This document shows positions 25,501 to 37,891 of a stretch of DNA of 64,000 nt, in pieces; the first letter of the stretch is position 1; every line of letters begins with the position of its first letter. The stretch is from the NCBI GenBank assembly GCA_027886175.1, contig JAJNNQ010000129.1, forward strand, positions 5,580,001 to 5,644,000. Direction: 5' to 3'. Both the position numbers and the translations under genes were made by a program. This stretch comes from Phylloscopus collybita. Taxonomy: Eukaryota; Chordata; Aves; Passeriformes; Phylloscopidae. Below the pieces are notes generated by a model. It saw only the letters and a list, made by a program, of their open reading frames with translations, did not search any database and had not been told where the DNA came from.

Positions 25501-26354
25501 TGGCACCTGCAGCTGTGTTTTGAACATTGCTGAAGTCCTGAGGAATGAGCCTGGAACTCCAAAAATCTGCACTGAGGAGGAAATCACTTGGTTCTGCCTC
25601 ACGCAGGGGCAACGAGCCAGGGGTTTGCCCTGGTTAATGAGCTAAAATGCAAATAAAGTAAATACCCTCATTTGTGCAGGATTCCTTCTATTTTACACCA
25701 GGGACAGCTTGGTCTCCGTCCCTCAGAGGGCTATAAACCTGCTAAGACTAAAATAACAGAGGGAACATCAATCCAGGGAGATGAGGCCAGTATTTTATAG
25801 CCAGTGGATGTGTCCTCGTGTCCAGTGTTGGGCAGTGGGACACCCCTGGGTGTGACCACCCTGTTACTGTGCTCTTCTAGCAGCATGCCTGGGAAGATGC
25901 TGGAGTTCAGCAGCTGCAAACTGAAATCCCAGCACCTTTCCCTGCATTGGCCACTGCTCTGTGCTCAAGGAGAGGTGTTTCTGCAGGGACACTCTGGAAA
26001 ACCCCAGAAACAGCAAATTCTTTTCTCACACATCGTTCCACAGAATATTTCATTGCACTAAATACCTGCTGAACACCTGTTCAGCTTGAGCTCTGCTCCA
26101 CGTTTTTGAGGTCCCAGGAAGTCCTGACATCTCCAGTGGCATCATCAGAGATTCTCCAGGCCCCTCTGGCAGGTCCCCTAGCCCCAGCCCTCTTCCCTTT
26201 GGTGGCATTCCCACCCATTCCCACTCTTTCCCCAGCCATAAAACTCCCTTCTTCAGTCCCACCTGCCCTGCCCAGGGGCTGGGACAGCTGGAGGAAGAGG
26301 AACGATTGGGCCAGGCTGCCCCTACTTCAAAGGGATGTTCCAGGGGTTTCTTAA
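22554..26354. other. Intergenic sequence with only simple repeats
   Basis: No exon, CR1 tail or LTR recognised. It holds a poly-A at 23854-23874, a poly-T at 25039-25057 and a T-run at 25249-25258. The open frames have no family features. Confidence 0.55.
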
Positions 26355-27093
26355 TGTCTTGGTTTGGGAAGACAGGTATCTGCCAGGGAAAGCTGGAGTT
26401 TCCCTTAGAATGGGGAATGTAAACCCCTCACCCCCTCCGAATTATAATTTTGTAATCAAGGGCTTTCAGGCAAAGATTTGGGAATAGGAATAACAGTTCT
26501 TTGCTAGGAATATTAACAATACAAATGTAGTAGAAGACAAAACCACCCAACCAAACCAGCAAACAAACAACAATTCTGGAGAACCCTGACAGAGTCAGAG
26601 GTACAACCTGACACCCTGTTGGTCAGGCTGTTGGAAGCAGTCCCAAAGTGAGTCCTTCTGGAGTGGCAGAGGTGGTTCTGGTGGAGTAGAGATGATCCTG
26701 TAGAACAAGGGTCCAGTGGTGGTGAGAAGGGTCCAGTGTTCCTCCCAGAAATCGGGTGAAGCCGGATGCCTTCATGTTCCTGTGTCTCAGTTTTTATCCA
26801 GGTAGGAATGGTTGGCTCCCCCCACTGGGTGGAGCATCTCACAATGGGATGTGGATGTACTGCTTTGGGTAGGGTACAGTTTGGGAAGGGTATGCACTGC
26901 TTTGGGGAGTCTTAATGGCCCATTGTGAAAAGAGACAAGAAACACTGCCCCACCTGGTTTTAACAGCTGGCCCATTATCAAAAGGCATCTGCCCCCCTTC
27001 TCCCACAGTTACAAGAGAGAAAGAAAAACATCTCCCCAACTGCTTTCAGCACATGAAATAGAATACACACCCCTGGCTCCACAACCCGAGGCA
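26355..27093 (-). mobile_element. Solo LTR, 5-bp target duplication CTTAA (ERVL-like), copy 1
   Basis: Begins TGTCTTGGTTTGGGAAGACA and ends CCCGAGGCA. It is flanked exactly by CTTAA at 26350-26354 and 27094-27098. Clearly the same family as 33813-34546; the two share long identical blocks but differ by a replaced segment in the middle (about 26845-26930). A 5-bp duplication is typical of class III (ERVL) elements. Minus-strand sense is inferred from a GGATAAAAACTGAG TATA-like box. No gag, pol or env sequence adjoins it. Confidence 0.88.
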
Positions 27094-27626
27094 CTTAATT
27101 AACCTTACACCCCACCTGAGCAATGTGAAAGCACAGAGGCTGTTCCCTGTGGAGGCACAGCTGGTTTGGGGTAGGATATTTTGTCGTTTTCGTGTGTGGG
27201 CACATGGGCTGTGTTCACATTTTGGCACGTGGCAAGAAGTGCAGGGAGGTTTCCTCCTTTTGCAGCGTGGGAGAGCTTTCCTCTGGGTCTGCTGGCCTGG
27301 ATGGGGAGTGTCCACAGGTTTCAGAGGGGAAATTGAAGACCTCAGCCAGCTCACTTCATGGATTTAAGTTTTGCAGTGGGAGTTAAGCCTTTGGGATGAG
27401 GTGGGAGACCAGCCCCAGGAAGGAGGGAGGGATGCATCTGGAAAGGAACAACTCCCGTCTGGTCTCTCGTGCCATCCTTTGCTCCATCTGGGTCTCCATG
27501 GACACAAGTTAAAGTCTCACTGCCATGCACCTTTACTGAGCAGCAGGAGGGCAGTTTATAGCCCAAATCTGAGTGTTCCTGTGGCTGTCCCTTGGAGAAA
27601 GTTTCTAGAATTGCAAAGGGGAAATA

Positions 27627-28328
27627 ATCATGGAATCCCAGAATGGTTTGGGTTGGAAGGGAACTTAGAGACCATCCAGTGCCACCCCTGCCATGGGCAG
27701 GGACACCTTCCACTGTCCCAGGCTGCTCCAAGCCCCAAAGTCCAACCTGGCCTTGGGCACTGCCAGGGATGCAGGGGCAGCCACAGCTGCTCTGGGCACC
27801 CTGTGCCAGGGCCTTCCCACCCTCCCAGGGAACAATTCCTGCCCAATATCCCATCCATTCCTGCCCTCTGGCAGTGGGAAGCCATTCCCTGTGTCCTATC
27901 TCTCCAAGCCTTTTTACAAATTCCCTCTCCATCTTTCCCACTGCTCCTTCAGGATGCAATGAGGTCACTTGGGAGCTTCTCCTCTCCAGGCTGAACAATC
28001 CCAGCTCTCCCAGCCTTTCCTCCCTGCGGAGCTGCTCCATCCCTCTGCTCATCCTGGTGCCTCCCCTGGACTCTCTGCAGCAGCTCCAGGTCCCTCCTGT
28101 GCTGGGCCCCAGGGCTGGGGCAGCTCTGCAGGTGGGGTCTCACCTGAGCACAGGGGCAGAATCCCCCCCTCCCCTGCTGCCCAGGCTGGGGCTCAGCCCA
28201 GGGCACAGGGGGGCTCTGGGTCCCAGCTCTCACCCACAGCACCCCCAGCTCCTTCTCCCAGGGCTGCTCCAGCTGCTGATCCCCTGGATTGATCCTGGGA
28301 GTTTCCCCAAGTGCAGCACCAGCACTTG
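27627..28328 (-). repeat. CR1 LINE 3' part, antisense, about 700 bp
   Basis: The longest CR1 in the window. It starts AATCATGGAATCCCAGAATG, contains all the shared 3' blocks, and continues 5' through the GCAGCTCTGCAGGTGGGGTC and TCACCCACAGCACCCCCAGC regions to AAGTGCAGCACCAGCACTTG. The 200-plus-residue frame across it is CR1 untranslated or degenerate sequence, not a gene. Confidence 0.93.
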
Positions 28329-30354
28329 AACCCTGATGAAACATCCCCTGTTTTAGTGCCAAGGTTTCCCCTGGCAGGTCGGGGTTACTTCCACTGCAGC
28401 TCCAAGGAAAGGCCTCAGTCAGAAATCAGTGACTTTACTGCCATTGAGCCATTACTGTGAGATCTCAGCAGCCTTGGGGGGCTCTGCAGGCTGTGGCTGC
28501 TCCTGTGCTTAGGGGGCTGAGAGGAGCAGAACCTCCCCACGGCTGCCCCTGCCTCCCTGTGAAAGCTCCCCTATGAGACTGACCATCAAAATCGAGGTCA
28601 TGACCCAGGTGTGTTGGAGAAACCCTTTCAAGTGATCAGAGGTGGGAAAAAGCAACAGTCAGGGCCTGCTAGATCAGCAAGCTCTGACCTTGCCTGCAAG
28701 GTGAGAGGGCCATGGAGAGGAATCAGGTCTGTAGCACAACTCTTAGCAGAAAACTGCTCCGCTTAGGCACCAAAAAAAAAAAAAAAATTACTCTAAAACT
28801 ACACCAATGAGCAGTGGGAACTAAACTTCAGCTTTTTGGGTTCCCACGCTTCATCAAATACATCTTGGGGAGGGCAATGGTTTGAAGAGAATGCAGAAAT
28901 GCATGTGAGAATGAAGAAATGCATGTGAGAATGAAGAAATACTTCCCCTCAGCCACTGCTTGTCACGGAGGGTTTTCAGTATCAGTTGTTGAAACACAGC
29001 CTGAAGCCAGCAAGGGCAGGTGCAGCTTCCCCAGGAGCCTGGGGGGTTGCAGGAAGTCTGCACCCAGCTGCTCCTCTGCCACTGCAGGAGCTGATACCAT
29101 TTTCTAGCCTGGCACCATCAGCCATGGGAGGTTTTTATATAATTTGATATAATTTTATATAATCTTACAGACTGGACCAGCAGTTTGCTCTGCAGGCTGT
29201 GCCTGTTTCCTTCACCTGGGTTTTCTTCAGCTGGTGCTGAAGGTGCCTCTGACACTAAATCAACGGATTTGTGGCCACAGAGTCCTCCTGACAGGATTTT
29301 TTTTATCTTCCCTGTATCCTCTTTAGATGTGGTGTCTGTGCTTTGAGACATTCACATCATCAGGACAGGCACTGTTGTTGGGACAGTGTCTACACTCATT
29401 CCCTATTAAGTCATTTTTAATTAAAAGCAATTAATTTGGGATGTTTCCAGAGTAGAAACCTGACCTACCTTGACTTATAATAGGATAATACCCAGATAAG
29501 CAGCATGAAAACAAAAAAATCAAATTAATGGATATTTTGAGAGATGGTGAGGGTTGGCAACCCTCAGATCACAGGATCAAGACAACCTCGGTTTGTGCCA
29601 TAAATCCCCATCCCTGGGTGGAACTGGGCCTGATTTTGGAAAACAAAAGTGTCCTTCCCTAGTGGCTGGTCTGGGTTTATCCTTCTATCAAACAGTCACT
29701 TTTAATTAAAAAACAAACAAACAAACAACAACCCTGAGCCTTTTTTCTCTCTTACAGCATCCACAAATGCCGAGAAAACGGAGATTCTTCCTGACCATCA
29801 ACACCACGTATAATTTTTGCTTGTTGTCACTGTGACCAGATGCTGGCACTCTCTGTGCCCCTGGAAATCAGGCACCCTCCTCTTCCCAGCCTCCCCAAGA
29901 ACCTCAGCCCTCTGACTCACAGGGAAGGGGAGGAGGGGAGAAGAGGAAGGGAAAGAACGCAAAGAACGCAAAGCAACTGCTGGCAGTGTTTTATTTCTCC
30001 TGGGTCTAGTGAAAGGGAAAGGGAACTTTGAGGCTGAAGACAATAGATAATGATGCTGAAGTGATGTTTCTCCTTGGATTTTTCTGTTCCTCCTTTTCAG
30101 CAAGCAGGAGTCTGTGGTTTTGGTTCAAGCCACTGTTGGGAGGAGCTCCGAAAGCCAAACAACTGAAGGTAGAAATAAAAGCCAGAGGTGAATGTTTCTT
30201 TGGAAACCAAAGAGACCTCTCTAGATTTCAGCACTCAAAAATTTGCCAGAGCCAAAAGCACAAGAGGCAGGTTGTTCTCTGCAAGGCTGTGTCCACAAAT
30301 AACCCAAGCACACATCTCTCCAAAAGTAAAGAAGATCAGTAAAAGATCGCCTCG
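28329..30354. other. Intergenic sequence, no gene seen
   Basis: Contains an exact tandem pair of a 20-mer (28901-28920, 28921-28940), an A-run at 28772-28787, an AT-rich TATATAATTTGATATAA patch at about 29136-29165 and (AAAC)n at 29710-29729. No coding evidence. Confidence 0.55.
28901..28940. repeat. 20-bp unit tandemly duplicated
   Basis: GCATGTGAGAATGAAGAAAT occurs twice, perfectly, preceded by a partial third copy. Confidence 0.95.
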
Positions 30355-30655
30355 TTCTAAACCCCTGCTGTGGACAGGAACCCCTTCCAACAAATTGTCC
30401 AGCCTGGCCTTGGACACTGCCAGGGATCCAGGGGTAGCCACAGCTTCTCTGGGCAACCTGTGCCAGAGCCTCAGCATCCCTACAGGGAAGGATTTTTTTC
30501 TAATTTCAACACTAAATCTCCTCTCTTTCAGTGTGAAGTTGCTCCCCCTTGTCCTATTACTACACATTCTTGTAAACAGTCTCTCTCCTGTTGCATGGTC
30601 TCTCCTCCAGACATCCCAAACCATGAGCTGCTGATCCTTCAGGTGTGAATTGGAT
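30355..30655 (-). repeat. CR1 LINE 3' fragment, antisense
   Basis: Older, more diverged copy with GTCCAGCCTGGCCTTGGACA, CCACAGCTTCTCTGGGCAAC and TCCCCCTTGTCCTATTACTA. The terminal tail is missing. Confidence 0.85.
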
Positions 30656-32770
30656 TGGCACAAACCCCTGGTGCAGGTAGGCTCCTCTTCCACCAGCTCC
30701 AAGAAAATTCCCAAGCATTATCACTCTGCTGCTAGGGAATTTAGGATCCAAGGGTCCAAATCCAGAAAGCCAGATGAAGGCTGGAGCTCAGACCTTTCAC
30801 TGAATTAGAGCTGGTATTACCATAATTGTGGTTTTCCACGCAGGGAAGGCAGCAGCACGAGGCAGGAGGTGGGCACAGGCAGACCTGGAGTTTGGAATGA
30901 GGGTGGGGGTCCTGCTGGGCACCCCCCCTCAGCAGCACCATCCCCAGCCAAGCACCACCACACTCCCCCCACCCCATACACCTGAACCCTCCTCCCCGTG
31001 GCTTCCCAGGGGAGGCTTCCAAGGGGAGAGAGGCTGTCCTGGCAGCCCTTGGATCTCTGGGATCCAGGTGGCACAGCCAGATCCAGGGGAGTGGTGCCAG
31101 CTGCAGGCTGTGCACAGGGGCTGTCAGCACCACCTCCAGGCGTGGAGTGCTCCAGGAAAGCTCCTGAGCACCGGCCAAGCAGGATGGATTCCAAGCTCCT
31201 CATCCCCTGCCACGCTGGGAAAAGGTAGCTCGCCCTCCCTGAGCCAAAAACGGAAAGGATTAGCACATTTTTCATCCCCCAGGAGGAACAGGAGGCTGTT
31301 CTACCTCTGGAAAACGGGCTGTAGTCACTGACTGCTTCCTAAGGGGTTACAGGGCATGCCTTGCCCTGAAGTCCGTGCAAGTGGGTTTTGGTAGGGATCC
31401 CCATCCCTCTACCATGAATAATTTCCCAAATGCAGAGAGCCAGCACAGCAATCCAGCACCTTCAGGAGGTAACATTTTGTCAGGAACCATGGTGCTGGGG
31501 AAGCTGATAGCTTGTCCTGGGCTCTCCACAGCTCCCAAAAGAGGGGCTGCTCACAGCCCAGGCCCTGGAGAAGCAGCTGGCACAGGGCACCACAGCAGCA
31601 GCCTCTGCCCCCGAGGGCATCCCCAGAGCTCATTTCCCTGCTCCTTCTCCAGCCACCCCTTTGTGCCACTCTGGGCTCACAGGTCCCCAGGTGAGGGGGA
31701 GGTTGGCCAAAGTTCAGTGACAACTTGAACCAAAATGACCTCTGCCAGCAGAAGGGAGATGGTGGTTCCAGCAGCACACCCAGGAATGGGGCATACAGTG
31801 AATATTTTTCCCTTTCCATAGCTTGCTCTCTGCCCACAGCTTCTATCGGTGGTTTTGGGTATTTTTTTTAGACATCAGCTGTTTCAAAGCCCAACACTGA
31901 AGAATCTCCCCCCAGTTTAAAAGCTACCCCTGAGTGCAGAAGGCTGAGGTTTTGCCGGGAAACTGAGAGAAGTTCCTTGGAACAGCTTCCTTTGAAAGAT
32001 CTGGGAGTTCGAATTTCCTCATCAAGGTTTCACGGCACATTTTGCACCTATTTTGTTTTAAAGAGGCCCATAAACGACCTGCCCAGGAAGATTTCTCAGC
32101 ACATTATCTGTGCTGAGCTTAGTGGGTGCTTCTCACCCTTTGGGCAGAGAAAGCCAGGTTTGCCAAATTTCCCTGGAAAGCGCTGTGACCCTACACAAGA
32201 ACCTGCACCAAGGAGGGTTCCCGCGACATTTTAAATCTCATGTCCACAGCAACACCAACAGGAGCAGGTAGAAGCTCCTAAATTCCCACGGATGGGAAAA
32301 ATCCTCAAAAAAGGAGCTCTAACCAACAGTCCTCAGAGATCACAACAGCTCAGCTGCAAAGAAGAGAAGGTCTGGGGGCTTTTCTGCCTTGGCTTGGGGT
32401 TGGTTTTATGCTGGGTTTTAGTCTTGCCTGTAGACCTTGCATAATCAAAAATAGAACTGTAAATTCATCATCTGCTTTGTTCTGTGCAAGTGATTCTCTA
32501 TTCACAGCTCACCCTCATCCTGCAGAGCAACTCACATGCTCTGGTTTGTTATGCCAGCATAGTCTAATTCCAGAGATCACAAAAATAATATTCCAAGTCT
32601 AATCCCAAAGAAAGGATTACCAGGGATCAAATCCATTATTTCACAATAAATCCCTTTTATGTCTTTTTCATTTTTTTTTTCCCATCAGCGATCAAAGCAA
32701 GTGGATTTCAGCTCTAAAATGCTGCTGCTGTACAGCAGAAGAGATCCTTGCTCAAGGCTTAACATTTACT

Positions 32771-32818
<48 letters not shown>

Positions 32819-33807
32819 CACCACGGTATCAAAGGAGATTTATTTTTTCCCCCTTGCCAAAAATAAAGTCTGGTCTAGATTCTCAGCTGCAGCTGAGAGC
32901 ACTGGGAAAGAAAGTAGCTACAGCCCATTTTTTGCAGCTTCCTCATCTTGTAGAACAGTTTCTAATCTTCTCAAATTGTCAGCAGCCCATCAGGGCTGTT
33001 TCTTCCTTTGAGAATCTGAGCTGAGGAGAGAGGCTCTGGCTGTGGTGAGGGGAGGTTTAGAGACCACCAAACTGGTTGGTTTTTTTCCCCTCTAACCACA
33101 AGGGCAGGCTTATCTCACCAGTTGCATTTTTGTTGTTGCTGTTGCCCCAGTTTGCTGCGTGAAGCTCCGAAATGACACAGGAGCCTTCAACATCCCACTG
33201 CTCAGGGGATGCAGCTCTGATCCCTCAGCCGCCTCTTTTCCATAAAACACAGCCAGAGCCACCAGCCACAGCATTCCAGACCTGCTGGCCTGGCTGCTGT
33301 GGGCAGAGGCAGTCACCTGCTTCCCCTGCATCACATCCCACGGAAGACAAAAGCAATCCTAAACCACGTGCCAGGTGTAAACAGCACAGACTGAGCAAAG
33401 CCCTGTCTGTGCCCCCTGATGACTGGAAAGTCGTGGCTCCTCCACTAACTGGACCAGATTTTCAGTGCTCATCTCAGTCTGTTGGAATTAGCTCTGCTGA
33501 AGCCAACGGAACGATCCAGGTCAGATCAATTATGATGAAAAATTCAATTATGGTTGTGCCATATGCAGCACTATAAAAAGGACTGGGCTGTGCATATGGC
33601 TGGAGGAACAAACAGCACAAATGCCCCCACACTGTGATGCCCTTTAGTCTTTCAGCACTTGGGCCACAAGGAGAGGAAGAAAAGTGCCATCACTTGTCCT
33701 TTTAAAAAAATTACCAGCCTTCAATTGTCCCTTTCCACCACCCTCCAAAAGACCTTGTGGAGGTTGCTTGGAACTCTGAGAGCCTTTGAGGAGGTGGAGT
33801 TGGTGGG
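30656..33807. other. Intergenic sequence with a 44-base poly-T
   Basis: No gene recognised. GC-rich from 30.8 to 31.7 kb, then AT-richer. An inverted repeat with 10-bp arms (GCCATATGCA at 33558, TGCATATGGC at 33591) surrounds TATAAAAAG. Confidence 0.5.
32775..32818. repeat. Poly-T, 44 bases
   Basis: Uninterrupted T44. No adjoining element was recognised that would explain it as a retroposon tail. Confidence 0.95.
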
Positions 33808-33812
33808 GCTTG

Positions 33813-34546
33813 TGTCTTGGTTTGGAAAGACAGGTATCTGCCAGGGAAAGCTGGAGTTTCCCTCAGAATGGAGAATGTAAACCCCTCACCCCCTCCAAAT
33901 TATAATTTTGCAATTAAGGCCTTTCAGGCAAAGATTTGGGAATAGGAATAACAGTTCTTTACTAGGAATATTAACAATACAAATGTAGTAGAAAAAACAA
34001 ACCAAAACAAACAAGCAAACAAACAACAATTTTGGAGAACCCTGACAGAGTCAGAGCTACAACCTGACACCCTGTTGGTCAGGGTGTTGGAAGCAGTCCA
34101 CAGTGAGTCCTCCTGGAGTGGCAGATGTGGTTCTGTTGGAGCAGAGATGATCCTGAGAGAAAAGGGTCCAGTGGTGGTGAGAAGGGTCCAGTCTTCCTCC
34201 AGGAATCCAGTGGAACCAGATCCCTGGTGTTCCTGAGTCTCAGTTTTTATCCAGGTAGGAATGGTTGGCTCCCCCCACTGGGTGGAGCATCTCACACTGG
34301 GATGATGGAATGTGTCCTGTCCTTGGTGAGCCTTAATGGCCCATCGGCAGAAAATATCTCCCTGGAGGGAGGACTGGCGGTGACAGAGATCAGAAACACT
34401 GCCCCACCTGGTTTAACAGCTGCCCCATTATCAGAAGGCACCCGCCCCCCTCCCCCCAGAGTTACAAGAGATAAAGAAAAACATTTCCCCAGCTGCTTTC
34501 AACTGATAAAATAGAACACACATTTTTGGTTCCATAACCCAAGACA
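33813..34546 (-). mobile_element. Solo LTR, 5-bp target duplication GCTTG (ERVL-like), copy 2
   Basis: Begins TGTCTTGGTTTGG and ends CCCAAGACA, giving a perfect 8-bp terminal inverted repeat. It is flanked exactly by GCTTG at 33808-33812 and 34547-34551. On the minus strand it has a TATA-like GGATAAAAACTG (34244-34253) and an AGTAAA candidate poly(A) signal (33958-33963), as expected for an LTR with sense on that strand. Its target duplication differs from copy 1, so the two are independent insertions rather than the two ends of one provirus. Confidence 0.92.
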
Positions 34547-34574
34547 GCTTGTGGCATGAAAATTTCCACCAAAA

Positions 34575-34660
34575 ATTACAGAAGGTTGGAGAAGAGCTTT
34601 AAGATTATCCCGGCCAACCATCAACCCGGAACCACCAGCATTACAAAATTCCCCAGATTT
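34575..34660 (-). repeat. Possible old CR1 tail, antisense
   Basis: Resembles a CR1 tail in reverse (GGTTGGAGAAGAGCTTTAAG and GGCCAACCATCAACCCGG) but is strongly diverged. Confidence 0.45.
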
Positions 34661-37600
34661 TCCAAACATTTCCTATTAAAAAAATCTGTCTTGTTTCCCT
34701 AGGGTTGTCCAGAGCTGAGACTTGAACACTTGAGGACACGACCTAAGCAGAAGAATGCTGCCTGTGCTGGAGATTCCTCCCTTTTTCCCAGGAACGTGGC
34801 AAGTTCCTACCCCTCTCTGGGGGGCAGAAATGAAGCAGCGCTGCAGCAAAACCTGCTGATTAACACATCAGTCCTGCAAAGTCCAGCAGAAGGGAGAGCT
34901 TCCCACTCCACACTTTGGAGTCACAGGAGCCAGGCCTCTCAAGACAGAAAAAAAAAAAATGGGAAGAGGAGGAAGATCTTGGTGAAGAGGTGGTGGGGTG
35001 AAGGCTGTGCCTTCACCTCCCTGGCTCTCCCTGTGCTTTCATCCCTTGGAGCAGTGATTCCAAAGCGGGAGGTGCACGAGATGATCCAAAGTCAGCAGGA
35101 AGAAGTTCTGGGATGGCAGCAGCACGTGTAAGGAATTTATAAACACACACACAACTGAGGTGCGTGCTTAAAAATGGTTTCTGCAGAGACAGGAGCATAA
35201 TTAAAAAAAAAAAAATGTTTGGAGACCACTGACCTAGAGAAATCTCCACTCCCAGCAGGAGTTCCAGGCCAAAGAGCTCAGGGAAATTGGCTGCCATAGC
35301 AGAGCAGAGCCCCTCAGCACGTCTGCAAAGCTGAGGGGAGGTTTTGGTGCCAGTCATAGGCTGCTTCCAGGGAGAAACAGCATGTCCCAGGATTCCCTTT
35401 CAGCCTCTAATGGAATAACCACCAGCACTGTGACAACACGCAGCAAAAGCCTCTGAGAAGTTGCCATCAACTCGTCACAAAAAAACCAAAAAAAACCAAT
35501 AAAAAAAGCCCTCAGTGGATTGACCAGCGTTCAAAAATACATCCAAAGGATGCTCTTGCACGTCAGCCTGCTCTGGCACGCTCCCTCTGCACAGGCTTCC
35601 AGATGGTCCATCATTTCAGCCCTTCCTTTATTTTAAGCGGACAGCCTGAGGCACAGCAGGACCGTATCACTGCTTTATTTGAGAGCAGGGAAAATGAAAG
35701 TTCTCCCAGCAAAAAAAAAAAAAAAAGAAATTATTTTTCTAAAAATAATGACAAGACAAATAATTCTCAGATTTCCTTTTATATTCTTATTATTCTTCCC
35801 CACAAAAGGCCAACAGTTTTCAGAGAGCCCAGCTCAGCAGAGGTTTAAAGGAGCCTCTTGGTGGTTGATAGTCCCTGTATTGCAGTCACTGATTCACAGA
35901 TTAATTTATTTTTCGAGCCTAAGTCATGCACTCCACACTGGACAACTTCAAGTGCAACACTTGAAGAAAGCCTATACACTATGGGTCTATTTATTAGACA
36001 GTTTTCAAGGTTTTTGCAAAAGGAACATGTTAAAATGATTTCACACCCTCTTTCAGTAAAAAAAAAGAAAAAAAAAAGAAATTAATTTCTCAGGGTCTGC
36101 TGTGGAACCAGTTGAGTTCAGGAGGCAAACCTTAAATCTTGATAATTATGTACTGTTTAAATGGGATACTATAGCTGGTTGGGGAAATCCCAGACTTGCA
36201 TCTCCAGGAGCTTCAGGGCTGTGAAGCTGCTTTTCCTGCCACCATGTCCTGAAAAACTGAGGGGAAAATCATCAAGAACAGCAAGCACATACAGTAGCAA
36301 CCCAACTGCTTTTTACCATCTCTCTCTCTCTCTCTCCTTTTTTTTTTTTTTTCCCCAAAAGCCTGCTTGTTGGGAAATCAGCAGAGGGGAGGGAAGGATC
36401 CCCTGATGATGTCACCGGGTCCTGGCTGTGACTGTGCTGTGGCTCCCTCCAAAAATGAGCGCCTTCAGCACACACCCAACAAGTCCTACGCTCCCCAGAT
36501 TAAAGAATCTGTTGGTTTAGGAACCCAGATTGGGGCCTGTTTGCATCTGACCCTCCCTTGTGCCTCCTGGCCCTCCAGTGAGAGCTCATCCTTGGGAGAT
36601 GCCAAGGGGAGCAATCCAAGTCAATCAGAAACACAAAGCCACTCAGCCTCCAAAAAAACCCCTGGATGGGAGTCAAACAATACAAGTTTTGAGAATTATT
36701 TTAGACTAAATTCTTCCTCAGGACATGATCTTCAAGGGTGAAAGCTCGGCCCCACCGAGGCCAAGAGCAAAACTCCTGCAGACCTCAGCAGGACCTGGCT
36801 CCCACCCAAAGCAAACTTTTCAAGTCTCAGTCAAGCTCTTCATCTGCAGATGTTCATTTCTATTATTTCTGCAGCCTTTTTGTCTCACCAAAAGGATCCT
36901 TCCACAGCGGCCATCCAAAAGCCGTTGACAAGACAGAAGAAATTTCATTTGCAGCTGAAAAAGAAGTCTATAAATTTCTTTTTTTTGTTGGATTTTTTTT
37001 GTTGTTGTTGTTGTTGTTTTCCCCATTAAAATCAGTGTGTCTGTGACATGGCCTCCAAGTGTGGTGGTGTCAGTCTGGCTGGTGGAGGAGTCTGACAGCC
37101 CTCAAACCCTTTGGGGACTGGGATTATGCCCTGTTCTATTCCTGCACAGGCCCCTCACCCTACAGGACCCCGCGGGAGCCTTCCAGGGACCATGGTAAAA
37201 GCAATTATGGACACAAGCATTTTGATTTCAGCCTTGTTGCCTCTCCCTGTGCCAGCATTGTTTGTCATTCCCAGCAGACCCAGGGCATTTTCTCCTCCCA
37301 GCGAAGAGCACTGTGACAATGATGTTGGTTGGAAGTGCTCTGACGTTTGGGGCCACGGTAACAAGTAAAACACGAAGCCTCCACTTTTACAACGAAGTTC
37401 TGTGACTTCTGATGATTTGTCTTGAAGCTCCTGGAAACCAGAAGCTGCACCAGTCTCCATTCTTGCTGTCAGAAGGAAACATCCATGTGGCCACAGGGGA
37501 TGGCTCAAAAACACGGCTCTGAGCATGCCAAAAACGCTGGGAAACAACGAGCCCATGCTGGACTAGTTTTGTTCTTGGAGATCACCCTGGTCACCCTGTG

Positions 37601-37891
37601 GCTGGCAGGGATGAAGACCCATCTCACACCAGTCCCATGGCCTCACGAGCAGATGTGACCACAGCCTCTGCCCATGGACAGACACCTCCTTCAGCCAAGG
37701 AAACAGCACCAATCACCACAACCAACCTCTGGTCCCTCCACTCCCGGTGTAAAAACGCCAAGAGGTTTTGTCACAGGAGAAATTCCCCACCCCAAATGCC
37801 ACGGGTTCAACCCTTTACCAGAACCCCCAAATTTCCCCCACATGCCTGCATCTATGGAATCGTTCTCAGCAACCAGAGACACAATAGGCTT
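34661..37891. other. Intergenic sequence, no gene seen
   Basis: A-rich and T-rich runs lie at 35206, 35709, 36058, 36340 and 36978, with (GTT)n at 37000-37018. A frame near 37189-37368 starts with a hydrophobic stretch resembling a signal peptide, but it has no recognisable family. Confidence 0.5.

Noticed and set aside
27351..28329. Long open frames on both strands (over 200 codons) at 27.4-28.3 kb
   Set aside because: They follow an antisense CR1 tail. The same peptide strings recur wherever CR1 tails occur in the window, so they are repeat translations.
26355..34546. A complete provirus bounded by the two matching LTRs
   Set aside because: Each LTR has its own 5-bp target duplication on both sides, and the DNA between them contains CR1 and unique sequence with no retroviral gene remnants.
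37111..37368. Short frame with a hydrophobic start near a probable LTR, suggestive of an envelope leader
   Set aside because: No retroviral motif, wrong strand relative to the LTR and no continuation. The hydrophobic stretch alone is not evidence.
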